DNA of 64,000 bases from Paenibacillus algicola (lineage in GTDB: Bacteria > Bacillota > Bacilli > Paenibacillales > Paenibacillaceae): the NCBI RefSeq assembly GCF_005577435.1, contig NZ_CP040396.1, forward strand, positions 4,047,001-4,111,000. The letters run 5' to 3'. Under the pieces are notes generated by a model. The model saw only the letters and a program-made list of their open reading frames with translations, ran no database searches and was not told the DNA's origin. The position numbers and the translations under genes are program-made. Shown here piece by piece: positions 38,532-47,276 of this stretch. Numbering within the stretch: position 1 is the stretch's first letter; each line of letters starts with the position of its first letter.

Positions 38532-39671
38532 TTAGTAAGTAATCGTTTTTTGAATAAGTTCCTGCGAGTACGATATTTTTTTTAATAGCTCCACAATCCG
38601 AGCGCTTGTATCCGGCCTACTGTACACATTATGTACAGTCTTCAGCTTTCGCTGGAACGAATCACTGAACACCTCATTTAGCGCCATAATTAAAGCCTCT
38701 GCACTGATGGGAATATCAATAACATTAGCGGATCTTTCTCTCCTATTCTGACGCGAACCGATATTGATGACAGGCTTATTAAAGGATGCAGCTTCAATAA
38801 TTCCGGAGGAAGAGTTACCAACCAGAACAGAACAATTCTTGAGAACAGTCAGATATTCCAGTTGTTTGAAATTCGTCACCCGGTGCAGCTTTTGTGCCGA
38901 AGCATATGAATCGTAAACTTCTAAAATAGAATCCGCTCCAGCATCCGAGTTTGGCATGATGCATATGATCTCTCGTCCACTGGCGAGCAGTGAATTCAGC
39001 ATGTAACGAAGCACCAGAAGATCATGCTCCTCTGTTGTCACAGGGTTATATGCGAATAAAAAATACTCCTTCGCTAGGGGCAAGCCATATTGTTCAGCTA
39101 CTTCCATCCACTCAGGTAATATTGTCTTCTCTATCGTCTCCAGCCTTGGAGCACCTATGACATGAATGCGCCACTCGTCTTCTCCTAGCTGAATAAGCCT
39201 CTGCCTACTGCCTTCCGTAGCTGCAAGATGAATATGTGCAAGCTTGCTGATAGCGTGACGGACAGACTCATCAATCGTGCCCGATACCTCTCCACCATGA
39301 ATGTGAAACAGAGGAATGTTCATATATGAGGCTGCAATGGCTGCCGCCAGCATTTCACCTCGATCTCCTAGAACGATTATGCTGTCCGGCTGAAGTTCCT
39401 CTACAGCTTGAGTCATTCCCATAATGGCCAGCCCGACGCCTCGCGACATATTGGCATGAGTCGCCCCCTGAAGGACGCATGAAACTTGGGCTGAAATCAT
39501 AAAGCCATCCTTCTGAATCTGCTCCACAGTATAGCCATGCTGGTGCGATAAATGCATACCGGTTACGATGAGATGTAAATCTAGGTCTACATCGCTCTCT
39601 ATCGCTCGCAGCATTGGATAATAAATGCCGTAATCAGCTCTTGTGCCTGTTACTACCGCGATTTTCTTCAT
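38532..39671 (-). CDS. neuC: Hydrolysing UDP-sugar 2-epimerase, NeuC/LegG
   Basis: 379 residues from the ATG at 39671, which overlaps the neuB stop as ATGA and has GGAG nine bases upstream. It removes UDP and inverts C2, giving a diacetamido-trideoxy-mannose. TGTRADYGIYYPMLR start, HIHGGEVSGTIDES (catalytic-type acid and histidine) and the C-terminal GNSSSGIIEAA nucleotide loop are visible. NeuC-type enzymes serve sialic and legionaminic acids; pseudaminic acid uses an unrelated hydrolase. Confidence 0.93.
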   Translation of the reverse strand: MKKIAVVTGTRADYGIYYPMLRAIESDVDLDLHLIVTGMHLSHQHGYTVEQIQKDGFMISAQVSCVLQGATHANMSRGVGLAIMGMTQAVEELQPDSIIVLGDRGEMLAAAIAASYMNIPLFHIHGGEVSGTIDESVRHAISKLAHIHLAATEGSRQRLIQLGEDEWRIHVIGAPRLETIEKTILPEWMEVAEQYGLPLAKEYFLFAYNPVTTEEHDLLVLRYMLNSLLASGREIICIMPNSDAGADSILEVYDSYASAQKLHRVTNFKQLEYLTVLKNCSVLVGNSSSGIIEAASFNKPVINIGSRQNRRERSANVIDIPISAEALIMALNEVFSDSFQRKLKTVHNVYSRPDTSARIVELLKKISYSQELIQKTITY

Positions 39672-40696
39672 TTTAGGTCGCTCCATTGAAGCAATTGTTC
39701 CTCTTCCACATCATGAAGCAACTGTCTTCCGATCAGTTCAAAATAATACTTCGGCTCTATTCCCGTCCCAGGACGCTTAACAGCTATATCTTGCTGTGTT
39801 AGCACGTCCCCCGCACTTTTTCGGCATGCCATGACAATACTTTTTCGAGCCACTAATTTGGTGTTTTCTTCTGAGGGCATACATCTTTTGACACCGTCTC
39901 CTAAGGCCTGTTCCACATTACGAATAGCTTGAACCATCTGCTTGAATGCTTGAGGTTCAAGTGACGCCTTATGATCGGGCCCTGGAAGTGTTCGATCTAA
40001 AGTGAAATGCTTCTCTATGATTCGTGCTCCCATCGCTACTGCTGCAATAGTAATTTCAATCCCATCGGTATGATCGGAATATCCCGTTACTTTTCCGAAG
40101 CGGTCCATCATCGTTTTCATAGCCAACAAATTCACATCCTCCAAAGAAGCAGGATAATCAGATGTACAATGAAGAAGAGCGACGTCGCTCTTTGTAAACA
40201 TACCTAGGGACGCTTCAACCTCTTCAAGATTAGCCATGCCCGTAGACAGAATCACCGGTTTTTCAAATTGATTGATGCAAGCCAGAAAAGGAAGATTGTT
40301 CATATCACCTGATCCAATTTTAAAAGCAGTCACTTCAATACGGTTCAGAAACTCAGCGCTTTCCTCATCAAAGGGTGTCGATAGAAAATCAATGTCTTTG
40401 TCCTCACAATATTGCTTTAAAGCTATAAACTCTTCAAAGCTCAGCTCTAACTGTCGGAGCATGTTTAACTGGCTCTCGGTAGCATCCGTATGTTCTGTTT
40501 GATACTTCGCTTTCACCGCTTGCTTAGTCACCAGCTTTTCGCTCTTAAAGGTTTGAAACTTTACAGCATCTGCACCGCAAGCCACAGCCTGATCAATGCA
40601 TTCCTTAGCTCTTTGAAGTGAGCCATTGTGATTAACACCAATTTCAGCAATAACATATACTTTATGCTCACCCATGGATAGCCGTGGTTCACTCAT
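39668..40696 (-). CDS. neuB: Nonulosonic acid synthase, NeuB/LegI
   Basis: 342 residues. Condenses the mannose-type sugar with phosphoenolpyruvate to a nine-carbon acid. TIM barrel N-terminal domain (IAEIGVNHNG start, FKIGSGDMNNLPFL, GYSDHTDG and EKHFTLDR motifs) and a C-terminal antifreeze-like SAF domain (about 280-340, RKSIVMACRKSAGDVL, RPGTGIEP). Preferred start has GGAGGG about eleven bases upstream. Coupled to neuC by a four-base overlap. Confidence 0.94.
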   Translation of the reverse strand: MSEPRLSMGEHKVYVIAEIGVNHNGSLQRAKECIDQAVACGADAVKFQTFKSEKLVTKQAVKAKYQTEHTDATESQLNMLRQLELSFEEFIALKQYCEDKDIDFLSTPFDEESAEFLNRIEVTAFKIGSGDMNNLPFLACINQFEKPVILSTGMANLEEVEASLGMFTKSDVALLHCTSDYPASLEDVNLLAMKTMMDRFGKVTGYSDHTDGIEITIAAVAMGARIIEKHFTLDRTLPGPDHKASLEPQAFKQMVQAIRNVEQALGDGVKRCMPSEENTKLVARKSIVMACRKSAGDVLTQQDIAVKRPGTGIEPKYYFELIGRQLLHDVEEEQLLQWSDLK

Positions 40697-40722
40697 GGCT
40701 CCTCACTCCCTCCCATGTCATA

Positions 40723-41427
40723 TCAGTGATGCTGAGTCTTGCGTAGATAGACCTCTGCCACTTCTAAATCTAACTCATCGTCTATATCAATGGATCGGCT
40801 CTTCGGCATAATATAACCACAGTTATTCGCTCCCACTAAAGAGCTTTGTTCCATTAAAAGTTGTTTCTTGACGATATAGATCGCACCATTTAAAACAAAT
40901 AGCTCTTCTAAATCCTGTCTCCTTAACCGTTCATCTTCTACCGATTGATAAGGACTGAGCTGAGAATCATTAAACTTCCTCAATAAAAAAGGATGCTGCA
41001 TGACCGGACAGACACTCTGCAAAGAGTCAGCATCATTTTGTTGGAATATGCTGTACGCCTCATCAATATCAAGTGAGTTCCGCAGCGGTGAGGTTGGTTG
41101 GAGCAGAACGATATGCTCGTAAACCTTACCCTGCCCCTCATAAAATTCAATAGCATGCTGGAGAACATCAATCGTTCTAGAGTGATCTTCCGCTAATGCA
41201 TCAGGTCTCATGAAAGGAATCCTCGCTCCAGCTTCAACTGACACCCGTGCAATTTCCGGACAATCTGTCGATACGATGGTTTGATCAATAAATCGGCTGC
41301 CTAAGGCAGCCTCAATTGTGTATTGAATTAACGGCTTCCCGTTAATCAATCGCAGGTTTTTTCGCGGTACTCCTTTTGATCCACCCCGGGCAGGGATAAT
41401 CGCTATACATTTATCTAGCTTTTTCAT
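40723..41427 (-). CDS. neuA: CMP-nonulosonate cytidylyltransferase, NeuA/LegF
   Basis: 234 residues from the ATG at 41427 (AGAGG upstream), inside the end of the dehydratase gene, 17-base overlap. It activates the sugar acid with CTP. The family nucleotide motif IIPARGGSKGVPRKNL (8-23 or so) and LLQPTSPLR are intact. The product would be the donor for Maf. The specificity (legionaminic, sialic) is inferred from neighbours. Confidence 0.92.
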   Translation of the reverse strand: MKKLDKCIAIIPARGGSKGVPRKNLRLINGKPLIQYTIEAALGSRFIDQTIVSTDCPEIARVSVEAGARIPFMRPDALAEDHSRTIDVLQHAIEFYEGQGKVYEHIVLLQPTSPLRNSLDIDEAYSIFQQNDADSLQSVCPVMQHPFLLRKFNDSQLSPYQSVEDERLRRQDLEELFVLNGAIYIVKKQLLMEQSSLVGANNCGYIMPKSRSIDIDDELDLEVAEVYLRKTQHH

Positions 41428-42445
41428 ACGTTGCCTCTTTCGCAAATCCCAAGCCATGATTTTCGAGTAATTTCCGTATCTCATTAGGGTATATACGCGG
41501 CGCCGTCATAGATGAGTATTCTTGACGGGGAGCCTTATTAAAGCCTTCATATTGGGGTTCAGTCGTTATGAATGAAGAAGGAATGATATACATTCTGTCA
41601 TTCTCCAGAGCCCGCTCGGATTCCTCGAGCGTCATCAGCTCTTCATACATCTTCTCTCCCGGTCGAATTCCCGTTTCAGTGATCTTGCCAGCAAACCCGT
41701 GCCCTGACGCCTCTTGAAATGATTCGATCAAGCACTGGGCAAGATCTGTGATTTTGAGAATCGGCATTTTAAGAACAAATACCTCACCGCCCTGAGAATA
41801 CTGCGCAGCATCTATAACAAGTTGAGCAGCTTGGGGTATGGACATCATAAATCTGGTCATGTCTTTATGTGTGACCGTCACCTGCTGCCCCTTTAAGATC
41901 TGCTCCCGAAACAGCGGAATGACAGAGCCTCTCGAACCCATCACATTACCAAATCTCACACACGAAAATACAGTTCGTTTACTACCTTTATATAGACTAG
42001 CTGCAGAGATCAATCTTTCGGATAGCAACTTTGTTGCTCCCATGGTGTTCGTTGGATTAACTACTTTATCTGTGCTAATAGCAATGACTTTCTCCACATT
42101 GTTCTCAAGCGCTGTTTCGATTAAGTTTTGTACCCCGATGACGTTTGTTTTGACCGCTTCCATCGGGTTATATTCACAAGAAGGAACATGCTTAAGCGCC
42201 GCAGCATGGAATATGTAATCCACCCCTTCCATAGCGTAGCTGAGCCTTTGCTTGTCCCGAATGTCACCAATCAAATAACGAACATTATTGAATTGCTTGA
42301 GCTCCTGCTGCAGATCAAACTGCTTGCTTTCATCTCGACTAAATATACGAACTGCCTTAGGGCTCTGCATCAATATTTTTCGAACAATTTCGCTGCCGAT
42401 TGAGCCTGTACCACCCGTTATCAATATCACTTTATTCGTAAACAT
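41411..42445 (-). CDS. UDP-GlcNAc 4,6-dehydratase (short FlaA1/CapD-type SDR; LegB/PseB class)
   Basis: 344 residues. NAD-binding GGTGSIGSEI (11-20), catalytic TDK at 125-127 and K139. At the usual tyrosine position stands M135 (PTNTMGATK). Met here is a feature of retaining dehydratases such as PglF and WbpM; PseB has Tyr and inverts C5. So I favour the retaining product on the way to bacillosamine and legionaminic acid. First of the six sugar enzymes, 48 bases after maf. CGGAGG lies four bases before the ATG. Confidence 0.88.
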   Translation of the reverse strand: MFTNKVILITGGTGSIGSEIVRKILMQSPKAVRIFSRDESKQFDLQQELKQFNNVRYLIGDIRDKQRLSYAMEGVDYIFHAAALKHVPSCEYNPMEAVKTNVIGVQNLIETALENNVEKVIAISTDKVVNPTNTMGATKLLSERLISAASLYKGSKRTVFSCVRFGNVMGSRGSVIPLFREQILKGQQVTVTHKDMTRFMMSIPQAAQLVIDAAQYSQGGEVFVLKMPILKITDLAQCLIESFQEASGHGFAGKITETGIRPGEKMYEELMTLEESERALENDRMYIIPSSFITTEPQYEGFNKAPRQEYSSMTAPRIYPNEIRKLLENHGLGFAKEATYEKAR

Positions 42446-42493
42446 GCTTACCTCCGGATATAAGACATTGTGAATGTATAAAATAAGAAAATA

Positions 42494-44299
42494 TTAGTCC
42501 AAATCCGAAGATTCGACTTCTTGAAGTTTATCCATTCGACGAATGGCTTCCATGAACATATCCTGTAGCTGCGGGATCCGTTCATCTATATCTACAAGCA
42601 GCTGCCCCAAATGATCATAAACCAAGTCTGTTTTACGAATCAGATCCTGCTCCGTAATAATGATAGGCAGCAGCTTATCAAATTTAGCAATTTGCAGCGG
42701 AATGATCGATTCCATAATCGGCGAAAACCAATCTCTATTGGCAATAGAACCCCATAAATTTTCGATAAGTTCTAGTTTTTTCTGAGCTTTTAAAGGCTTG
42801 GTACGGCTTAATTCCCGTAACTTATTCATGTTTTTTTGTAGAACAACGATTTCAGAGCGAACAATAAGTAAATCCGTTAACGTAGCTTCCACCCTTTGTT
42901 GCACGTTCAATACTCGATTACGGTCTAGTCCGTTTGTATTTTCATTGATCCAGTCCCCAATGGCATTTGGAGAAATATTATCTTTTTCAGCTAGTAATTG
43001 ATCATACAATGTCTCTATCGGCTGAAATGGCGCACCCTCTATAACAGCTCCATATCGACTTGTATTGATAAATTCTACTTGGGTCAGTGTTTCGATTAAT
43101 CTTTCAATATTTTCTTTCATATGAAAAAAAGTATCATTCGATAAGTTTGTACCACCCTTTACATTAGGAAGCTCTTTATTCGCAGATTTAATCATTGTAT
43201 TTACTGTTTCATTGGTAAAATGATTAATTCCATCCGTGTACAGTTGATGATTCGGAAATGATAGATCTTGTCCAGCTAATATAATTCTCTTTGCTCCTAA
43301 ATAAGCCGCCGCCTGAATGGATGTCCCAGCAACTGTTGCTGTAGGGTACATTAGAAGCTCATCTCTATCCTTCTGAAAAAAATATTGAGAGACAGCATCA
43401 CCTTTCATAATGCTATGCACCTTTTCATGTTTCTTCGCATCTGAGATCTCATAATACGAAGATGTTGTAAATAGCAGTGGTGATTTTAAAGCATTTGGGT
43501 TTGAAAAAACCTTTTTGTTTATGGGGTGTCCGTCCATAATAACTGTCAAATGTGGTTGAATACCATTTTTAATTAGGGCCTGTATACTGGAACCCGCTGC
43601 AATAATCAGAACATGTGGCTTTAGCTTTTTCAAGTAGTCAATGTCCTCTTGAAGAGACGGGCCGGAGGATACAACTACCGCAGTCACTCCTTCAAAAGCG
43701 TAAAACAGTTGTTCAATTGATGGCGTATGTAGCGTGTCCGCTATATGATACAAATAGTTCTGAGTCCAATCCTCTCGAAAACGATTCTCCGTGAACTTAT
43801 TGGCATAAAAGGTGTCTCTATATTCCAAAAACTGTGATTTAATATCCCGTAAATGGTCCATATCCATTTCCAAGTAATGGCGTAAGGCCACAAATGCCAA
43901 ATCTTTAATCATATAACTACAAACCATATGAAACAGCATGTTTAATTGTTTTTCTCCGACAGAGAGCCAGTAAAAGTTAGGATGCGATAGTAACAGGCTA
44001 ACGTCATACTGGGAAAGTGTTTGATTAAACAAGCTTACATCTGGTTCATAAACAAAAAACCAACGATCCGGATATTGATCAAGCAGGTCTGCAATACTGA
44101 GCCCTCTTCCAAAGCCATATACAAATACAATTTTGCAGTCTTTTATAGAATTTTCTACAGCTTGAAGCCATAAGTCATCACGATCTATCGCTTCTTTATA
44201 ATCAATAGGGTTGTTTAAACTATTGGAATCATTTAGTCCTTTTATAACATGCGGAAATCGGTCTGATAGCGGATTATAGTTATATTGTAAAATTGACAT
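42494..44299 (-). CDS. maf: Maf motility accessory factor, flagellin glycosyltransferase (DUF115)
   Basis: 601 residues. Central MAF_flag10/DUF115 domain (about 195-420) with VVVSSGPSLQEDIDYL, a nucleotide-sugar pocket GTSIQAAAYLGAKRIILAGQDLSF, and N- and C-terminal helical regions. Maf proteins transfer pseudaminic or legionaminic acid to Ser/Thr of flagellin in the cytoplasm. It leads the sugar operon and stands close to flagellin genes, which supports this role. Its ribosome site is weak (GGTGG). The upstream AT-rich region is a good place for a promoter, but no clear pair was found. Confidence 0.9.
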   Translation of the reverse strand: MSILQYNYNPLSDRFPHVIKGLNDSNSLNNPIDYKEAIDRDDLWLQAVENSIKDCKIVFVYGFGRGLSIADLLDQYPDRWFFVYEPDVSLFNQTLSQYDVSLLLSHPNFYWLSVGEKQLNMLFHMVCSYMIKDLAFVALRHYLEMDMDHLRDIKSQFLEYRDTFYANKFTENRFREDWTQNYLYHIADTLHTPSIEQLFYAFEGVTAVVVSSGPSLQEDIDYLKKLKPHVLIIAAGSSIQALIKNGIQPHLTVIMDGHPINKKVFSNPNALKSPLLFTTSSYYEISDAKKHEKVHSIMKGDAVSQYFFQKDRDELLMYPTATVAGTSIQAAAYLGAKRIILAGQDLSFPNHQLYTDGINHFTNETVNTMIKSANKELPNVKGGTNLSNDTFFHMKENIERLIETLTQVEFINTSRYGAVIEGAPFQPIETLYDQLLAEKDNISPNAIGDWINENTNGLDRNRVLNVQQRVEATLTDLLIVRSEIVVLQKNMNKLRELSRTKPLKAQKKLELIENLWGSIANRDWFSPIMESIIPLQIAKFDKLLPIIITEQDLIRKTDLVYDHLGQLLVDIDERIPQLQDMFMEAIRRMDKLQEVESSDLD

Positions 44300-44401
44300 G
44301 AGAATACCACCAATCCAAAAGTAAGTTGATTCTATAATAAATATATCGGTATCGGTTCTACGGTAGTGAATATCACATCAAAAAAACCCCTCTAGAAAGG
44401 A

Positions 44402-44465
44402 AAAAAGCATCTCCTGTCGCTTTATTAAATCTGGTAGATTTAATTACAACAACAGAGATGCTTAA
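44402..44465 (-). terminator. Terminator of the flaG-fliD-fliS-fliT operon
   Basis: Minus strand AAGCATCTC pairs with GAGATGCTT and is followed by six Ts; inside is a second stem TTAAATC/GATTTAA. It lies seven bases after the fliT stop. Confidence 0.8.
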
Positions 44466-44471
44466 TCTTAT

Positions 44472-44816
44472 TTATTTTCTTTTATCAATGAAGTAGCTAT
44501 CCAGTTGATGAGTATGCATATACGCATTTTGCTGAACACGAATGGACTCTCTTCGCTCCATCCAATTTCCGGCCTCATCTTTTAAAGAATGCATTCGCTC
44601 CAAAATGATGGGATCATGCTTTAAAATCTCACCGATTCTTCGTTTATGCTCTTCGTTCATTAATTTTTGAAGTGGTTCCATCTGGTTCACGATATCTTCT
44701 CTTGTCATCGTAAATTGCTCAAAACCATCCTCATCCATGTTAGACAGTTTAATAAGCTGATTTAACGTCAGGTATTCAAGTCCATCAATCAACTCAGTCA
44801 GCCTATTCGAACTCAT
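44472..44816 (-). CDS. fliT: FliT-like flagellar chaperone
   Basis: 114 residues from the ATG at 44816, which overlaps the fliS stop as ATGA. Helical, charged small protein; the family binds the filament cap protein FliD or regulators. FliT proteins are poorly conserved, and I call it mainly from its place after fliD-fliS, its size and its helical make-up. Confidence 0.75.
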   Translation of the reverse strand: MSSNRLTELIDGLEYLTLNQLIKLSNMDEDGFEQFTMTREDIVNQMEPLQKLMNEEHKRRIGEILKHDPIILERMHSLKDEAGNWMERRESIRVQQNAYMHTHQLDSYFIDKRK

Positions 44817-45196
44817 ACAGCCCCACCAGCTCCCGGCATTCTGCTCGCTTCCACCCAAGCTTCACGTAATTCAGTTAAATGATTCAGCACTTCTCGAGCA
44901 GGTGCCGCATCCTTATTTACGTTAGCTACAATGAGTTGACTTACCATGTAATCGTATATCTTCAATAAGTCATTTGAAATCGGATAATCAAAATTCAAGG
45001 CAGATATTAATTCATGTATAATTGCTTGCGCTTTACAAAGGTTATTGTTTGACTTCTCAATATCCCGCTCTTCAATTCCTTCAATTCCGGAGCGCAAAAA
45101 CCGGATAGCCCCATCATAAAGCATGATAAGAAGTTTTGGTTTCGAAGCAGTCTGAGCCTGTACCTGCTGATATTTCTGATAGGGGGAGTTAATCAT
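44813..45196 (-). CDS. fliS: Flagellin export chaperone FliS
   Basis: 127 residues. Four-helix bundle that keeps flagellin unfolded for export; YQKYQQVQAQTASKPKLLIMLYDGAIRFL is the family N-terminus. In B. subtilis FliS also helps Hag bind FliW. GGAGG lies nine bases before the ATG, 16 bases after fliD. Confidence 0.95.
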   Translation of the reverse strand: MINSPYQKYQQVQAQTASKPKLLIMLYDGAIRFLRSGIEGIEERDIEKSNNNLCKAQAIIHELISALNFDYPISNDLLKIYDYMVSQLIVANVNKDAAPAREVLNHLTELREAWVEASRMPGAGGAV

Positions 45197-45212
45197 TATT
45201 TATAACCTCCTT

Positions 45213-46712
45213 TTACGCCATAAAACCTGCAAGACTTGAAGACGTACTGTTATATCGATTAATAGCCGTTTCCATTGCACTAAATTTCTTGAAATAATTC
45301 GTTTCAATTCGATTCAACCGACTTGTCATATCGCTAATTCTGCGATCTAAACTTGTTAATTGCTCTCCCATTGAGCTCGTATTAAGGAACGTTGATGATA
45401 AATCACTGCTGACCTTAGACGTACCTGCAGTCTCGGCCATCCGCTGAAGACTTAGATTTGTGATTTTTGTCAGTTTTGTATACACACCATCCAGCTGGGT
45501 ATATTCGCTTTTTAAAGCCGTCGCAGGATCCTTTTTAACAAAAAAGTTGCTGACGATCTCAGGGTCAGCTTCTAATGCCTTTTTGAGCTTATCCTGATCC
45601 AAGATAAGTTTCCCTTTAGTATCGTACGTTCCAGTCGTGATGCCAAGCTCTGTCAGGATTAACGGTTTACCATCATCTCTTCCGATATCTACACCTTGCA
45701 TGAGAGCCGTACGCATCTGAGTAATCGTATCCTGCAAAATACCATCACTCTTCAGCATACCACTCTTAGCCTTAGAGGTCCAAAGCTTGGCTTCCTCATC
45801 ACTCATAGCCGCTCTTTCCTCGGTACTGAGAGGATGATACTTTCTAAACCGCTCCTCGCCCACCTTACTGTTTAAGAGGGCCAAGACATCGTTGTATGCA
45901 TCAACAAAGCTTTGAACATTCTCTACAATTTTATCTGTATCCTTCGAAACCTCTATGCGAGTAATGGCTCCGATCGGTGTCTTACTCTTTAATGTAATGT
46001 TTACTCCGTTAAGTTCAAATGAATTGGACGATTTCGTAATTGCCAATCCATTAACCGTTAATGCTGCATCGGTACCTGCTTTAGAGTGTAATTGAAAAGC
46101 TGATGCAACATTTGCATCTAGTTTAATTGCTGCTGAACCTGTTGCTTTACTCGTTAGGGATAGACCGGAACTATTGTCATAAATGGCTGTTACACCAGCC
46201 TCTTTGCTACTATTAATCTTTTTCACGAAGGATTCAATTGTATCCTCAGCAGTAACGGTTATCATTGCTTCACCAACTTGGACCTCTCCTGGGAGAATTT
46301 TCGGATTCAAATTAGATAGCAAAGTTGAGCTAGCTACATTAAAGCTAATAGAATCTCCGTTAGCATCTACATTTAGTGCTGTAACTGCCCTTGATGACGT
46401 CGCCAAGTCCTTTACGGTAATTTCCATTGTTCCACTAGCTGTAGACGAAGCAACGGCAGACAAGATATCTAGGTTACCGGAGACGTTTGCCTTTTGAGCA
46501 CTGATCGAGCTGCTTAGACTCAGCTTCGAAAGCTTTTCCTGAAGAAACGATACTAATTTCGTACTTGTCTCACGATAACTCTCCCGTTTCCACTCCAGCA
46601 ATTGCTTTTGTTGATTTAGCTTATCTAGAGGCTTGCGCTCGGCTTGCATCAATTTCTTCACCATTGCGTCAATATCCATGCCGGATGCTAGACCACTAAT
46701 TCTAGTTACCAT
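45213..46712 (-). CDS. fliD: Filament cap protein FliD (HAP2)
   Basis: 499 residues. N-terminal coiled coil with the SGLASGMDIDAMVKKLMQAERKPLDKL signature, variable middle (about 90-300) and C-terminal coiled coil (about 440-499, TSLDRRISDMTSRLNRIE). It caps the filament and inserts flagellin. TAGGAG lies nine bases before the ATG; it follows flaG by 11 bases. Confidence 0.96.
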   Translation of the reverse strand: MVTRISGLASGMDIDAMVKKLMQAERKPLDKLNQQKQLLEWKRESYRETSTKLVSFLQEKLSKLSLSSSISAQKANVSGNLDILSAVASSTASGTMEITVKDLATSSRAVTALNVDANGDSISFNVASSTLLSNLNPKILPGEVQVGEAMITVTAEDTIESFVKKINSSKEAGVTAIYDNSSGLSLTSKATGSAAIKLDANVASAFQLHSKAGTDAALTVNGLAITKSSNSFELNGVNITLKSKTPIGAITRIEVSKDTDKIVENVQSFVDAYNDVLALLNSKVGEERFRKYHPLSTEERAAMSDEEAKLWTSKAKSGMLKSDGILQDTITQMRTALMQGVDIGRDDGKPLILTELGITTGTYDTKGKLILDQDKLKKALEADPEIVSNFFVKKDPATALKSEYTQLDGVYTKLTKITNLSLQRMAETAGTSKVSSDLSSTFLNTSSMGEQLTSLDRRISDMTSRLNRIETNYFKKFSAMETAINRYNSTSSSLAGFMA

Positions 46713-46723
46713 GCTCTCATCTC

Positions 46724-47098
46724 CTATACTTTCTCATCTATGATGAACCCTGTTATTTCCATCATCCTTGCTGCTAAATCTAAAATCTTTTCTGGTGGAA
46801 CTTCTCGAATCAGATCACCGGTCTCTTTATTCAAGACTTTAATCATCACTGTATTCGTTTTCTCATGAATAGAAAACTCAAGTGTCTTTTGCGGGCCTTG
46901 TATTGCATCAATTGCCTTTTGAAGCTGCTGGATAGCTTCATCCATCGTCTGCTGTGGTTTGGTATCTCCTGATGGCACCTGAGCCGTTGCTTGTATAATT
47001 GACAGGCTCTTTTCTGTACCCAACATTGAAGTAACTCGCTTGTTTACAGATGTTTGTGTAACGACTGGAACATTATTGGATGAGACTATTCGATCCAT
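46724..47098 (-). CDS. flaG: FlaG flagellar protein
   Basis: 124 residues from the ATG at 47098, with GGAGG eight bases upstream; a start five codons earlier would overlap that site. The C-terminal half has the FlaG signature (LEFSIHEKTNTVMIKVLNKETGDLIREVPPEKIL). FlaG is linked to filament length. First gene of the fliD operon, behind a sigma-D promoter. Confidence 0.92.
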   Translation of the reverse strand: MDRIVSSNNVPVVTQTSVNKRVTSMLGTEKSLSIIQATAQVPSGDTKPQQTMDEAIQQLQKAIDAIQGPQKTLEFSIHEKTNTVMIKVLNKETGDLIREVPPEKILDLAARMMEITGFIIDEKV

Positions 47099-47178
47099 AT
47101 CATAAACCTCCACATATTGTTATTACAAACTCAGTGAGTGTGATCAAGGATGATATTTATAAATAGCTGTTACATTAT

Positions 47179-47205
47179 ATATCGGACAATCATTACATAT
47201 ATTTA
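47179..47205 (-). promoter_or_regulatory. Sigma-D promoter of flaG-fliD-fliS-fliT
   Basis: Minus strand TAAA (47202-47205), 15 bases, TCCGATAT (47179-47186). One base differs from TAAA-N15-GCCGATAT. Confidence 0.88.
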
Positions 47206-47220
47206 TGAAAAATAAAAAAA

Positions 47221-47245
47221 AAGATCCTGCTAAACGCAGGATCTT
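47221..47245 (-). terminator. Flagellin gene terminator
   Basis: AAGATCCTGC (47221-47230) and GCAGGATCTT (47236-47245), perfect ten-base stem, five-base loop; nine Ts follow on the minus strand. Confidence 0.95.
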
Positions 47246-47276
47246 TTGCTCTTTCAGGCTGCTATGTCCGTTGCTA

